Notes: generated from the letters alone by a model not told the origin. A stretch of DNA of 64,000 nucleotides from Candidatus Kapaibacterium sp. (GCA_026390695.1 JAPLFL010000088.1:42078-106077); one strand, 5' to 3'. Positions 47,701 through 55,409 are shown, counted from the first letter of the stretch. A program made the numbers and translations.

Positions 47701-49195
47701 CTACCGGAAAATCTCATTCAAGATACATGACCCACACAGCGACTTTAAATTATCACACATAGTCTATGAGGGCGACATCGCTTACTTCCAAACAGGCACC
47801 GGAGAGAAAATACCGTTCACCGATAAGCGAGTAAAGATATTAGTTCCTTCAATGGGTGACCTCGCCGCACCATTATTCGCCGCGGCAATGAATTCCGTAG
47901 GCTATCACGCAGAACCTATGCCCGAAGGAAATCCAGAAATCATGCACCACGGACGTTCCGTCGCCAGCGGAAAAGAATGCTTACCCGTTATTATCTTAGC
48001 AGGCTCACTCATCGACTACATGGAAAACCGATACGACGGTGAATCATACATCGCTTTCTTTAATGTCGGCAGTTCTGGCTCTTGCAGAATCGGACAATAC
48101 CCCGTAATGATCGAAGACGTCATAAAAAGAAAGAATTATCCCCGTGCGGCATCAATGGTTCTCACAACGGACAACGGTTATGCCGGAATGGGAGGCGATT
48201 TCTCGCTAAGGGGAATGCAAGCAATCTTAGCAAGCGACGTTTTAGACGATATACGCTCCGCAATTCTTGCAAATGCCGTCGATCCAGAAGCAGGAATGGA
48301 GGTTTTCGCCACTGAATTCAGTAAATTATTAGATTGCTTATCCAACCGACCCAATGAATTTTACAAAGGATTAGAAGAATTATCCTTCAACATCAAATCT
48401 AAAGTCCCCGCACGCATACCAATCGAAGAATCAAAATATATAGCATTAGTCGGTGAGATATTCTGCCGCCGCGACGGCTTCTCGCACAAGTGGCTAAACA
48501 AAAAATTAGCCAAAAAAGGTTTCGTAGTCAAAGACGCATACATTTCAGAATGGATCATGTACATAGATTATCTCATGAAAAAAGGATTAATCGAGCCCGA
48601 TTCAGGTATGAAAGACAAAGTTGAGCGATCTATACGCCGCTTTTACATGTTCAACGCCGAAAAAAAGGTAAAAAAAGCATTAGCACTCTCAGGATACTAC
48701 CATTTCCAGAGAACATTAATCGAACCGCTCTTAGAACACAGCAAACACATCATTCCATTGACAATCAAAGGCGAATCGGTACTCACCTTAGGAGTATTAA
48801 TGCACGAAACATTAGATGAATACTGCGGAGTAATCAATTTAGGACCCTTCGGATGCATGCCAACACGGTTTTCAGAAGCTGCAATCGTCCCCGAAGCCAA
48901 TATGGAAGGAAAAATTCGCGCAAAACAAATCACCAACCCCAATTATAAGCTCCCCGAAATCTATAATGGCAACATGACAATCCCATTTTTAACCATAGAA
49001 TCCGATGGAAATTCCTTCCCACAAGTAACAGAAGCCAAATTAGAGACTTTCGCACTCCAAGCAGAACGAACGGCACAGTTAATGAAGGAAGCGCACAAAG
49101 AACCTGGCTCTGCTCACCGCGACAAACTCAATAATAAGAAACCCAGAAACTTTTTCAACATAACCAATGTGCTGAAAAAAGCAAATATAATCTGA
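44798..49195 (+). CDS. 2-hydroxyacyl-CoA dehydratase activase-related fusion protein
   Basis: A 1465-residue protein of the BadF/BadG/BcrA/BcrD superfamily. Two ASKHA ATPase domains come first: about 1-265 with a degenerate phosphate loop (GVCLGASSVSF) and NQCASGTG at Cys126, and about 300-575 with the intact GLDVGSTTTK, IGGQDAKY and NEACSAGTGSF motifs. A DUF2229-like domain follows (about 600-920, with SFCYPCQLSLG), then an HgdB-like C-terminal domain (about 925-1465). Paired cysteines should bind a 4Fe-4S cluster between subunits. Known relatives use ATP to inject one electron into a radical dehydratase or reductase; the substrate here is unknown. Codon usage changes clearly in the last third (see findings). 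Confidence 0.9.
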   Translation: MNKSVIGVCLGASSVSFVMAEARDKTIKITKHLTVSHNGDPKTTFLNNLPLFSKDISNVVITGRKFRNLFNLTTISEPEAAEIAFAHINSKNENYGAIASLGGETFMVYTLDAVGKINNLITKNQCASGTGEFFLQQIRRMDISTEEVVEVARGVDPFKVSGRCSVFCKSDCTHALNKGVPKGEVASGLSQMMAEKVEELLKKVKSGKILCIGGVTQNLMVVDFLKKKNPDIEIPEEAIYFEAMGAALYGLNHKVITIKNVDEIFESQKSTFSFHKPLKEFEHKVQFKSFEHGKAEDGDKCILGLDVGSTTTKAVIIRWSDNKILGSIYLYTHGNPIEAAKKCYVELMRQIPEKINIVGLGTTGSGRQIAGLHALTDGVINEIVAHATAAIYFDPEVDTLFEIGGQDAKYTYIINKVPADYAMNEACSAGTGSFIEESAWESLAVKVGDIQDIAMRAINPPNFSDQCAAFISSDIKTAQQEGIEKDDIIAGLVYSICLNYVNRVKGNRQIGKKIFMQGGVCYNKAIPIAMAALTGTEIIVPPDPGLMGAFGVALEVKEKIELGLYEEKEFSLDNLANRAVTYKDPFICAGGREKCDLQCSVNLINVEGKTYPFGGSCNKYYNIRFKTNIHAEKYDYVKKRHILTYEKYAPAAELPESVKTVGINQSFHTHTAYPLYYNFFTKLGYKVVLSDKVEEEGLERELTSFCYPCQLSLGMFQDLVNKKPDYYFMPSILEMYVGDNEDTRIDRNATCVFLITEPYFIKQAFKEIDLENNFLAPKLNFAKGWDTQVDQFIEMGKQMGIRDENRIREAYRFATRMMIDYQTEMFATGAEFLKMIESDPDQMAVVLVGRPYNSFNDIANKGIPQKFASRGIYIIPYDMIDYRNEIIDENMYWEGGKKILKISQMIKKHPQLYATYISNFSCGPDSFILTQFRSIMGTKPSLTLELDGHTADAGVNTRIDAALDIIANYRKISFKIHDPHSDFKLSHIVYEGDIAYFQTGTGEKIPFTDKRVKILVPSMGDLAAPLFAAAMNSVGYHAEPMPEGNPEIMHHGRSVASGKECLPVIILAGSLIDYMENRYDGESYIAFFNVGSSGSCRIGQYPVMIEDVIKRKNYPRAASMVLTTDNGYAGMGGDFSLRGMQAILASDVLDDIRSAILANAVDPEAGMEVFATEFSKLLDCLSNRPNEFYKGLEELSFNIKSKVPARIPIEESKYIALVGEIFCRRDGFSHKWLNKKLAKKGFVVKDAYISEWIMYIDYLMKKGLIEPDSGMKDKVERSIRRFYMFNAEKKVKKALALSGYYHFQRTLIEPLLEHSKHIIPLTIKGESVLTLGVLMHETLDEYCGVINLGPFGCMPTRFSEAAIVPEANMEGKIRAKQITNPNYKLPEIYNGNMTIPFLTIESDGNSFPQVTEAKLETFALQAERTAQLMKEAHKEPGSAHRDKLNNKKPRNFFNITNVLKKANII

Positions 49196-49216
49196 TCAAA
49201 ATGCTAAAATTTATAT

Positions 49217-49349
49217 TGAGGCTGTCTCAAAAGCCACATATTTAACAAAAATGTCATTCCTGCGAATGCAGGAATCTCCTTCCAGTCCCACTTTAGGGAA
49301 TTCCTGCATTCGCAGGAATGACATAAATGAGGCTTTTGAGACAGCCTCA
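49217..49349. mobile_element. 133-bp MITE-like element, intact
   Basis: Perfect 19-base terminal inverted repeats TGAGGCTGTCTCAAAAGCC (49217-49235) and its complement (49331-49349). Inside is a second palindrome, GTCATTCCTGCGAATGCAGG facing CCTGCATTCGCAGGAATGAC (49253-49322). It encodes nothing. The inner palindrome belongs to a repeat type seen in many bacterial genomes. No flanking target duplication could be identified by eye. Related, more worn copies are at 24384-24563 and 63863-63918. Confidence 0.85.
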
Positions 49350-49399
49350 GATAAATAAAGTAATTTAAAGTCGATAGAACAGTTAAATATAAACACAAA

Positions 49400-49430
49400 A
49401 GAGGTTCGGACAATGAACCTCTTTTTTTTT
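49400..49430 (+). terminator. Rho-independent terminator downstream of the activase gene and MITE
   Basis: Stem AGAGGTTC / GAACCTCT with a 7-base loop followed directly by a run of T. It is the first clear stop signal after the activase gene, about 205 bases beyond its stop codon, so the activase transcript would include the 133-bp element. Confidence 0.85.
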
Positions 49431-49442
49431 GGGGAAACCTCT

Positions 49443-49508
49443 CGATCCTAAACTCCCACTTGGGATCGTAAAGAGTCTATGTCAGTAGCTCAGACATTCC
49501 TGTCTGAG
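49443..49508. repeat. Two small hairpins
   Basis: CGATCC...GGATCG at 49443-49468 encloses 14 bases, and a perfect 8-base stem CTCAGACA / TGTCTGAG with a 4-base loop lies at 49489-49508. They have no T-run, so they are not typical terminators; short palindromes of this kind tend to be dispersed genomic repeats. Confidence 0.6.
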
Positions 49509-49523
49509 AAAATAAGCATAATG

Positions 49524-49718
49524 AATGGTTCATAAGCTACGAAGTAGCGAAATCCTAATAACATGGAAATCCATCCAAAGGCAAAAGCTCCGTAGAAACG
49601 ATATATATTTCAACATTAATACATGGAAAAATATCGCTAATTCGTAGCTTTAGGACATTAAGGGGATTCATAGCTATTAAAATTTAATTCCTTCGGAGTT
49701 ATGGAGCAATAAAATATT
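49524..49718. repeat. Palindromic ~190-bp repeat, copy 1
   Basis: Nearly the same as 50197-50387. It begins AATGGTTCATAAGCTACGAA and carries the internal inverted repeat AAGCTACGAAGTAGCGA / TCGCTAATTCGTAGCTT with one mismatch region, spaced about 90 bases, then the shared tail TTCCTTCGGAGTT. No coding capacity. Confidence 0.85.
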
Positions 49719-50196
49719 TATCAAGATTAAAGAAAAAAATAAACAAGATATATGAAAAAATAATCAAAAAATATTTTGCATAATTCAAAAGAAAATATTA
49801 AGTTTGTAAAATTGTTTTATGGATAATAATGATTATTGAAATGATAAAAATAAGAAATGAAATGATGAAAAAATGCGGGGGCATGGCTTTCATGCAGAAT
49901 ACAGAATTAAAAATGCAGAATGAAATTATTGAAAAGCGCGGCGGAGATACTAATAAAGAATCCTATATTATAAAATAGAACATATATCGTTCTTTGAAAT
50001 TAAATTTTTTTCCAAATTTCACGTAGTGAATAAATATTGGTAGCAATTTTGAACATCCCAATTTCCTACCTATCCCATCGGGATGATATATCTCTTCCTT
50101 TCAAATCAAATATACAGTACCTAAGCGATAAGAATATAGTGACGAGAATCGTTTTCTACAAATATTTAATCACTACTTGATAGAGAAATGGATGAG

Positions 50197-50387
50197 AATG
50201 GTTCATAAGCTACGAAGTAACGAGATCTTAATAACATGGAAATCCATCAAAAGGCAATAGCCCCTTAGGAACGATATATATTTCAACATTAATATATGGA
50301 AAAATATCGCTACTTCGTAGCTTTAGGACATTAGGGGATTCATAGTTATTAAGATTTAACTCCTTCGGAGTTGTGAATCAAGAAAAT
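50197..50387. repeat. Palindromic ~190-bp repeat, copy 2
   Basis: Direct repeat of 49524-49718 about 670 bases away, differing at scattered positions. Here the right arm reads TCGCTACTTCGTAGCTT, a closer complement of the left arm of copy 1, AAGCTACGAAGTAGCGA. It ends with ACTCCTTCGGAGTTG, itself a small hairpin. Confidence 0.85.
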
Positions 50388-50485
50388 ACTTTTCAAAATA
50401 AAATATAATCTCTTCCGTTCATACCTTTTTGATTTTTATATATGGTAAAATATGAAAACGGAATAATAAATCCTCAGAAAAGTAG

Positions 50486-50674
50486 TTCAAAGAGGTAGAA
50501 AGACGGTTCAAAGAGACAGAAAGATTGTTCAAAGAGGCAGAAAGATAGTTCAAAGAAGTAGAAAGATAATTCAAAGAGGTAGAAAGATAGTTCAAAGTGG
50601 CAGAAAGACGGTTCAAAGAGGCAGAAAGAAAGTTCATAGAGGCAGAAAGATATTTCAAAGAGGCAGAAAGATAG
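50486..50674. repeat. 21-bp minisatellite, nine units
   Basis: Nine contiguous units with consensus TTCAAAGAGGCAGAAAGATAG, no spacers, 0-4 differences per unit. Because 21 is a multiple of three, some frames stay open through the array; the minus frame reads a heptad LSASLNY repeat but would start with TTG and has no recognisable ribosome site. The array lies 93 bases upstream of the FN3-protein gene, so it may affect that gene's expression if its copy number varies. Confidence 0.88.
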
Positions 50675-50767
50675 TTGTTTGATAATAAAATCGGGTATTC
50701 TAATATTTATTATAATATTTTTATAGTTTTAATTTACTTTTTTTATAATTTATGAAGGATTATTGAA

Positions 50768-51718
50768 ATGGCTGACAAAAGTTATACGAGAAATTACAAC
50801 ATGTCTGATGCTGATTTATGTATGTTTACATCAAATCTTATTTCAGATATGACGCGCGATCATGTAGAATTAGCTGTATTTGGAGTTACTACTCCGAATA
50901 TTACTAATTTGCAGGCATTGGGGAATGCTTTTGAAGTATTTCCATCAGATGAAATGCTTCAGGGCGATATTATGATCGCTACTGCAACAAAAAATGAAAA
51001 AGCTACGGCTGTGAAAGACACAATTCGAGCTTTGGCTTTGCGTGTGGAGCTAAAATGGGGCATAAGTTCAGGTCAATATACTCGCTTGGGTATTTCCGAT
51101 CTGAGTAGATTGAGTGATGAAATGCTTTTATTTACTTCCCGCCGTGTTCATACTGTGATGACTGGTTATTTGACAGATCTAACAAGTGGTGGATTGACTT
51201 CCGGTATGCTTGATGATTTTGAGGATTTAAATGAGGAGTTTGAGCTTGCAAAAAATGATCAGCATGATAAGATTAATTTACGTGATAATAAGACTGTTGA
51301 ACGTGTTAGCAACGGAAATGAGCTATACGCATTGGTGTCGAAGTATTGTAATATCGGTAAGCAGGTGTGGTTGAACGTTGATCCGGCAAAATATAATGAT
51401 TATGTGATTTACGGCAGTACTTCGGTCGGTCTTTCTAAGCCTCAGAACCTGACCGCAAACTGGACATTACCTGATACTGTGGTTCATCTTAATTGGGAAG
51501 CAGTTACGGGTGCTCTTAATTATGAAATATTCTCTTCCGCGGTAAATTTCGGGCTTCCTGCCGGCACTTATACGTCATTAGGAGAGTTTCCGTCACCTCC
51601 ACAAGGAGTTTCGTTTGTTGCTGATAAGAGAAATTATTATAAGATCAAAGCAAAAAATGGTTCCGTTGCCAGTGATTATAGTGATGAAGCGTGGACGGAA
51701 GTTGTTATTTCGGTTTAA
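50768..51718 (+). CDS. FN3-domain protein of unknown function with helical N-terminal domain
   Basis: A 316-residue protein with a proper ribosome site (AAGGA) and no signal peptide. Residues about 5-215 are helical and contain DADLCMFTSNLISDMTRD, a LQALGNAFEVFP motif and RRVHTVMTGYL; I recall similar, often multi-copy, uncharacterised proteins in Bacteroidota. Residues about 225-316 form a fibronectin type III-like beta domain (LSKPQNLTANW...VHLNWEAVTGALNYEIF...YKIKAKNGSVASDYSD). It is the only gene in a 3-kb repeat island, flanked by a minisatellite on one side and a 42-bp array on the other. Function is unknown; scaffold or surface interaction is only a guess. Confidence 0.8.
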   Translation: MADKSYTRNYNMSDADLCMFTSNLISDMTRDHVELAVFGVTTPNITNLQALGNAFEVFPSDEMLQGDIMIATATKNEKATAVKDTIRALALRVELKWGISSGQYTRLGISDLSRLSDEMLLFTSRRVHTVMTGYLTDLTSGGLTSGMLDDFEDLNEEFELAKNDQHDKINLRDNKTVERVSNGNELYALVSKYCNIGKQVWLNVDPAKYNDYVIYGSTSVGLSKPQNLTANWTLPDTVVHLNWEAVTGALNYEIFSSAVNFGLPAGTYTSLGEFPSPPQGVSFVADKRNYYKIKAKNGSVASDYSDEAWTEVVISV

Positions 51719-51778
51719 ATATTAATAGAAGAAAATCTTCCCTACCCCTCTTTTTCAAAGAGGGGATATAATTTCTTT

Positions 51779-52156
51779 CCCCCCTTTGGAAAAGGGGGGC
51801 AGGGGGGATTTTCTTCTTCTTTCTACCCTATAAAAGGGTAGCAGGGAGGTTTTTCTTCTTCTTTCTACCTTATAAAAGGGGGGCAGGGGGGATTTTCTTC
51901 TTCTTTCTACCCTATAAAAGGGGGGCAGGGAGGATTTTCTTCTTCTTTCTACCCTATAAAAGGGGGGCAGGGAGGATTTTCTTCTTCTTTCTACCTTTCT
52001 ACCATATAAAAGGGGGGCAGGGAGGAATTTCTTCTTCTTTCTACCCTATAAAAATGTAGCAGGGGGGATTTTTTTCTTCTTTCTACCCTATAGAAGGGTA
52101 GCAGGGGGGATTTTCTTCTTCTTCCCCCCTTTGGAAAAGGGGGGCAGGGGGGATTT
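51779..52156. repeat. 42-bp tandem array of about eight units bracketed by a G/C-rich palindrome
   Basis: Units start at 51811, 51853, 51895, 51937 and 51979 with an exact 42-base period, then at 52029, 52074 and about 52114 with small indels. Each has TTCTTCTTCTTTCTACCCTA, then TAAAAGGGGGGCAGGGGGATT. Both ends carry CCCCCTTTGGAAAAGGGGG followed by GGCAGGGGGGATT, the apparent parent palindrome. Units are contiguous, so it is not CRISPR. Open frames on the minus strand only read the repeat. Confidence 0.88.
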
Positions 52157-52167
52157 AAATGATTATA

Positions 52168-52189
52168 TTCCCAAGCGGGTGCTTGGGAA
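52168..52189. repeat. Perfect hairpin TTCCCAAGC / GCTTGGGAA
   Basis: Nine-base perfect stem with a 4-base loop GGGT, between the 42-bp array and the end of the VIT/vWA gene. No T-run follows directly on either strand. Short palindromes of this type are commonly dispersed; it may also help to end the minus-strand transcript. Confidence 0.75.
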
Positions 52190-52232
52190 CAAGAATAAAT
52201 TACTCTAAATCTAATTATTTTGCAAACTATTT

Positions 52233-55200
52233 CTAAAATTCCAGGGTTCCGATCACTATCCAACCTTTTACTTCTTCTAATCTTAACATTACGGTTTGTT
52301 TGGTTTCTTCTTTTGTGCCGTATTTTGTAAATAATTCAAGATATACTGTGACAGGACCTAATAATTTTTGTGATGCAGTGCCGAAATAATTGGTTTTAAC
52401 GATGTATTTTCCTTTAATAGCGCGGTGTAATATAAATTCTTCTGGCCCATATCCGCCGGTGAAGTCTCTGGAAATGCGTCCGCCAATGTCCGTTTTGGTG
52501 TGATTATAGCCACATAACTCTCCGTTGGGATCTTCTACCCATAAATCGATGTCAGTATTATCTGTATCCCAGTTTAAAACAATACGAACATCATCCGGCA
52601 TATTTTTTAGGAATCTAGTATCAAATTTATCTTTGTTTATTAGATTTCCGGCTTCATTTAATATTCTATTAAATTCATGCAATGCAATCTGTTCTATCTC
52701 CGGAAAACGTCCATCCCATTGAGTTATGATAACTTTGTACATTAAATCGGCTGCTTCCTGATATTCTTTGTTATCGGCTAATGTTAATGCAAGATCGCGC
52801 CAACTTTGCGGCTCTTCTTCGCGCATTTTTGCAAGATCGCGGTAAATCGGAATGGCATATTCGTATAATTTTAACTGCCTGAGCCGTGCCGCGAGAATGC
52901 GGAGGAATTGTTCATTCTCTACATCCAATTCAGCTAAATTAGAATATATTTTTAATGCAATTTTGTTGATATTTTTTTTGCTTGCAATGTCGCCCGCATC
53001 AATATAAAAGGCGAGAGATGACGAATATTTTGCTTTCCATTTTAGATAAATCTGATAGAAATCAGTTCCGCTGGCTTTTTTTAACTCATCGATATATGGC
53101 GCAGTGGGAGAATATTCATTTATTGAGATTTTTGCGGCGATATTTGCTTGTCGGTTGGTTCTGGTTGGGTTATGATTGCTTATTGAATCACTTAAAGCGT
53201 TATTAGAAGATCCAATCGAGAATCTTGCATCAAAACTATCATCATTAGCTGAACCTACTTCTAAGTGATTAGAATAAGTTCCATTAATATCCGATGCAAC
53301 AACAAGTTCTCTATTCGAATGTGCAACAATTGTTGTGGGTGCCGCAGCTCCCGATCCATTTGCATTAGCACTTTCTGATACCGGTGGAGCGGCAGAACCC
53401 ATTAATTCCATGTTGGCTGATCTTCCGGCTGTGCCCGCTTCCTTTTTTGCGTTGATTACTGCCTTTTTCTTTTCAATTGAAAACGTTTTGTTCCACCAAT
53501 CTTCCTGTGTTTTCAATGTTAAAATAACTTGATTTGTATGATTATTATCATTAATTACTTTATATTCTTTATTTGCTCTGATTATTGAATCATATTGAGC
53601 TTTCAAATCCTCGGGAGGAGAGATTTCATATCTTACATAATCTTCAATTCTATCTAAAATGATCAAGGATGTCCCGCGGGTAACGATTGAATACTTTTTT
53701 CCTAATTCCGTTATCTCTTTTTTGTTCTTATCGAACTGAACATCAAGCTCCGCTAACTTTTTCTTAGCCCAGAGACGACCGCAAATTCCGCTATTTATTC
53801 CATCGTTTGCTTCATTTAATAATATTTTCTCTGTATAAGTAATTTTATTGCCGTAGCCAAAGTTAAGATTTATTTCCGTTGCAGTATTTTTCATTATTCC
53901 CGAAACGGAAAAGTTATTTGTAATCTGAGTTTTAAGTGAAGGATAAACGGATTCGATCTCATTTGAATTAAATGAAGCTGATATAAAGGATAAAGACTGT
54001 TCAGTTAACATCGAAAGAGCTTTATCATCAGATAAAATATTCAAATTTATCAATCGACCGCCACTTGATTGAGATAAATAGGTTAAATAAGGGAAATCTG
54101 CCTTTTGTAATGAACAAATGGCATATATTGGTTTCAATAAATTGACTTCCTTTTGACCGAAATTGCTCATTGCGTCGGAAAAAAGCAGATATTCATCGCA
54201 ATTATACTTGCTTAAATCAAGTTTTCCTAACTGAGTAGCACCGTCATAGCTGACCGCAAGCAATTCTTTTGTAATTTCTGAAATATCTCCGTTTTTGATT
54301 ACAAAATCTTTTTCTTTGTCTAAGTCGTTGGAGAAAATTATCAAGTGAACATTGACGTTAGAAAACTTGCTGAAGAAGCTTTCTAATAAAACAATTTCTC
54401 TATTTGTATCCCGAAGAGCAGCCGAAGAGGAAGCGTCCCATAAAATCCCAACTTTTTGGGGTTGAGGTTTGGGTTGCGTTTCTGTTTTTGGAGTAAAATT
54501 AACGTTAAAATATCTAATTCCGTCAATATTTTCAATAAAAATATCTTTAGAATTATTTAATGGGACTGTAAATTCAAAAGGTTGAGTGACAGGCGAATTT
54601 TTATATTGCGTTTTTATGACATAATAGTTATTTTCTTTGATAAAATTTGAGTTTAAAGAGTTATTTTTGATTTTAGGAATGTCGGAATCGGAGAAAACCT
54701 GAGCAATAAAATCAAATTTATCGAGAGAATCCGTAAAATTAAGTGGTAGGCGGTAAATTAAAGCATCTTCGCTTTTATCAAGAATCTCTTCGTAGCCGAT
54801 TATTATTCTTTTGTAGCCGTTGGCAGGAATAGGGTAAACCCTTGCACGGAAAATATTTCCCTGAGTTTGCTCTAACAATCCGGGATCAATACCACGGCGA
54901 ACGATTTCTTCAAAAACTTTGCGTCCTTTAGCCTTTTCGATTGGTACAGCTTCGCGTAATTTTCCATTTATATCCATTGCATATCTTGATATAGTCTGAT
55001 TTTCGGCAAGCGGAAATTCTAATTGTCCTTCCAAAACGCGATTAGTTTCGTTAAAGAAGGTAATGTCGATATTAGTAACAGCTAAATTACCAATTATTTT
55101 AACATCGACTTTAACCGCAGATATTTTGAGATTGTAGCTTTTAGTTCCATCGGATATTATTATCTTTGGCGAAATGATTTTTGACTTGTTGTGCAGCTTA

Positions 55201-55286
55201 GGAATGTCTTTTTTCTCAATTGTCTGAGCAAGTATGATCAATACTGAAGCTAATACAGTGATTGCGATTATTAGTATCTTTTTCAT
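52233..55286 (-). CDS. Exported VIT / vWA / DUF2135 protein
   Basis: The start is the ATG at 55286, which begins a good signal peptide (MKKILIIAITVLASVLIILAQ) with GGA upstream; the frame is open 16 codons further. The 1017-residue protein has a VIT domain (about 45-175), a vWA domain with MIDAS DASSS at about 284-288, a low-complexity Ala/Ser/Gly linker (about 635-690), TPR-like helices (about 790-880), and a C-terminal DUF2135/YfaP-like domain with LNWDTDNTDIDLWVEDPNGE and ISRDFTGGYGPE. Such proteins are thought to be metal-dependent adhesion or scaffold proteins. No T9SS tail is present, so a periplasmic or inner-membrane-facing site is more likely. Confidence 0.87.
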   Translation of the reverse strand: MKKILIIAITVLASVLIILAQTIEKKDIPKLHNKSKIISPKIIISDGTKSYNLKISAVKVDVKIIGNLAVTNIDITFFNETNRVLEGQLEFPLAENQTISRYAMDINGKLREAVPIEKAKGRKVFEEIVRRGIDPGLLEQTQGNIFRARVYPIPANGYKRIIIGYEEILDKSEDALIYRLPLNFTDSLDKFDFIAQVFSDSDIPKIKNNSLNSNFIKENNYYVIKTQYKNSPVTQPFEFTVPLNNSKDIFIENIDGIRYFNVNFTPKTETQPKPQPQKVGILWDASSSAALRDTNREIVLLESFFSKFSNVNVHLIIFSNDLDKEKDFVIKNGDISEITKELLAVSYDGATQLGKLDLSKYNCDEYLLFSDAMSNFGQKEVNLLKPIYAICSLQKADFPYLTYLSQSSGGRLINLNILSDDKALSMLTEQSLSFISASFNSNEIESVYPSLKTQITNNFSVSGIMKNTATEINLNFGYGNKITYTEKILLNEANDGINSGICGRLWAKKKLAELDVQFDKNKKEITELGKKYSIVTRGTSLIILDRIEDYVRYEISPPEDLKAQYDSIIRANKEYKVINDNNHTNQVILTLKTQEDWWNKTFSIEKKKAVINAKKEAGTAGRSANMELMGSAAPPVSESANANGSGAAAPTTIVAHSNRELVVASDINGTYSNHLEVGSANDDSFDARFSIGSSNNALSDSISNHNPTRTNRQANIAAKISINEYSPTAPYIDELKKASGTDFYQIYLKWKAKYSSSLAFYIDAGDIASKKNINKIALKIYSNLAELDVENEQFLRILAARLRQLKLYEYAIPIYRDLAKMREEEPQSWRDLALTLADNKEYQEAADLMYKVIITQWDGRFPEIEQIALHEFNRILNEAGNLINKDKFDTRFLKNMPDDVRIVLNWDTDNTDIDLWVEDPNGELCGYNHTKTDIGGRISRDFTGGYGPEEFILHRAIKGKYIVKTNYFGTASQKLLGPVTVYLELFTKYGTKEETKQTVMLRLEEVKGWIVIGTLEF

Positions 55287-55409
55287 TTTATTATCCTTAA
55301 TAATATTTATAATTTTATTTAAATCCGAACACAAACTTTTTCAAACCGCAATGGAAAAGTAAAGTTTTAATTCAATATTTCCAGTGCTTAAAGTCTTAAA
55401 ATGCTTGCT

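Larger units (their letters stand above)
49196..50767. other. 1.57-kb repeat-rich region without a credible gene
   Basis: Contains in order the 133-bp inverted-repeat element, a strong terminator, two small hairpins, repeat copy 1, an AT-rich stretch with short ATGCAGAAT motifs, a palindromic TCCCATCGGGA stretch near 50084, repeat copy 2 and a 21-bp minisatellite. Open frames of 60-80 codons here are read through repeats and have no ribosome sites. Confidence 0.75.
51719..52232. other. 514-base intergenic region filled by tandem repeats
   Basis: Separates the convergent FN3-protein and VIT/vWA genes. Apart from about 60 bases at the left, it is the 42-bp array and two hairpins listed separately. 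The first hairpin, CCCCTCTTTTTCAAAGAGGGG-like at about 51736-51756, could end the FN3-protein transcript. Confidence 0.75.

Noticed and set aside
49204..49413. Two overlapping minus-strand open frames of 60-70 codons
   Set aside because: They read through the 133-bp inverted-repeat element; translations of the PAFAGMT type are a familiar sign of this repeat, not of a protein.
50419..50658. Minus-strand open frame with LSASLNY heptads, looking like a coiled-coil protein
   Set aside because: It is a translation of the 21-bp minisatellite, starts with TTG, has no ribosome site, and unit differences change amino acids freely.
50486..52156. Possible CRISPR arrays
   Set aside because: Both arrays are contiguous tandem repeats without unique spacers, and no cas genes are present.
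51991..52263. Minus-strand open frame of 90 codons rich in Pro, Arg and Lys
   Set aside because: It is a translation of the 42-bp array and runs into the end of the VIT/vWA gene in another frame.
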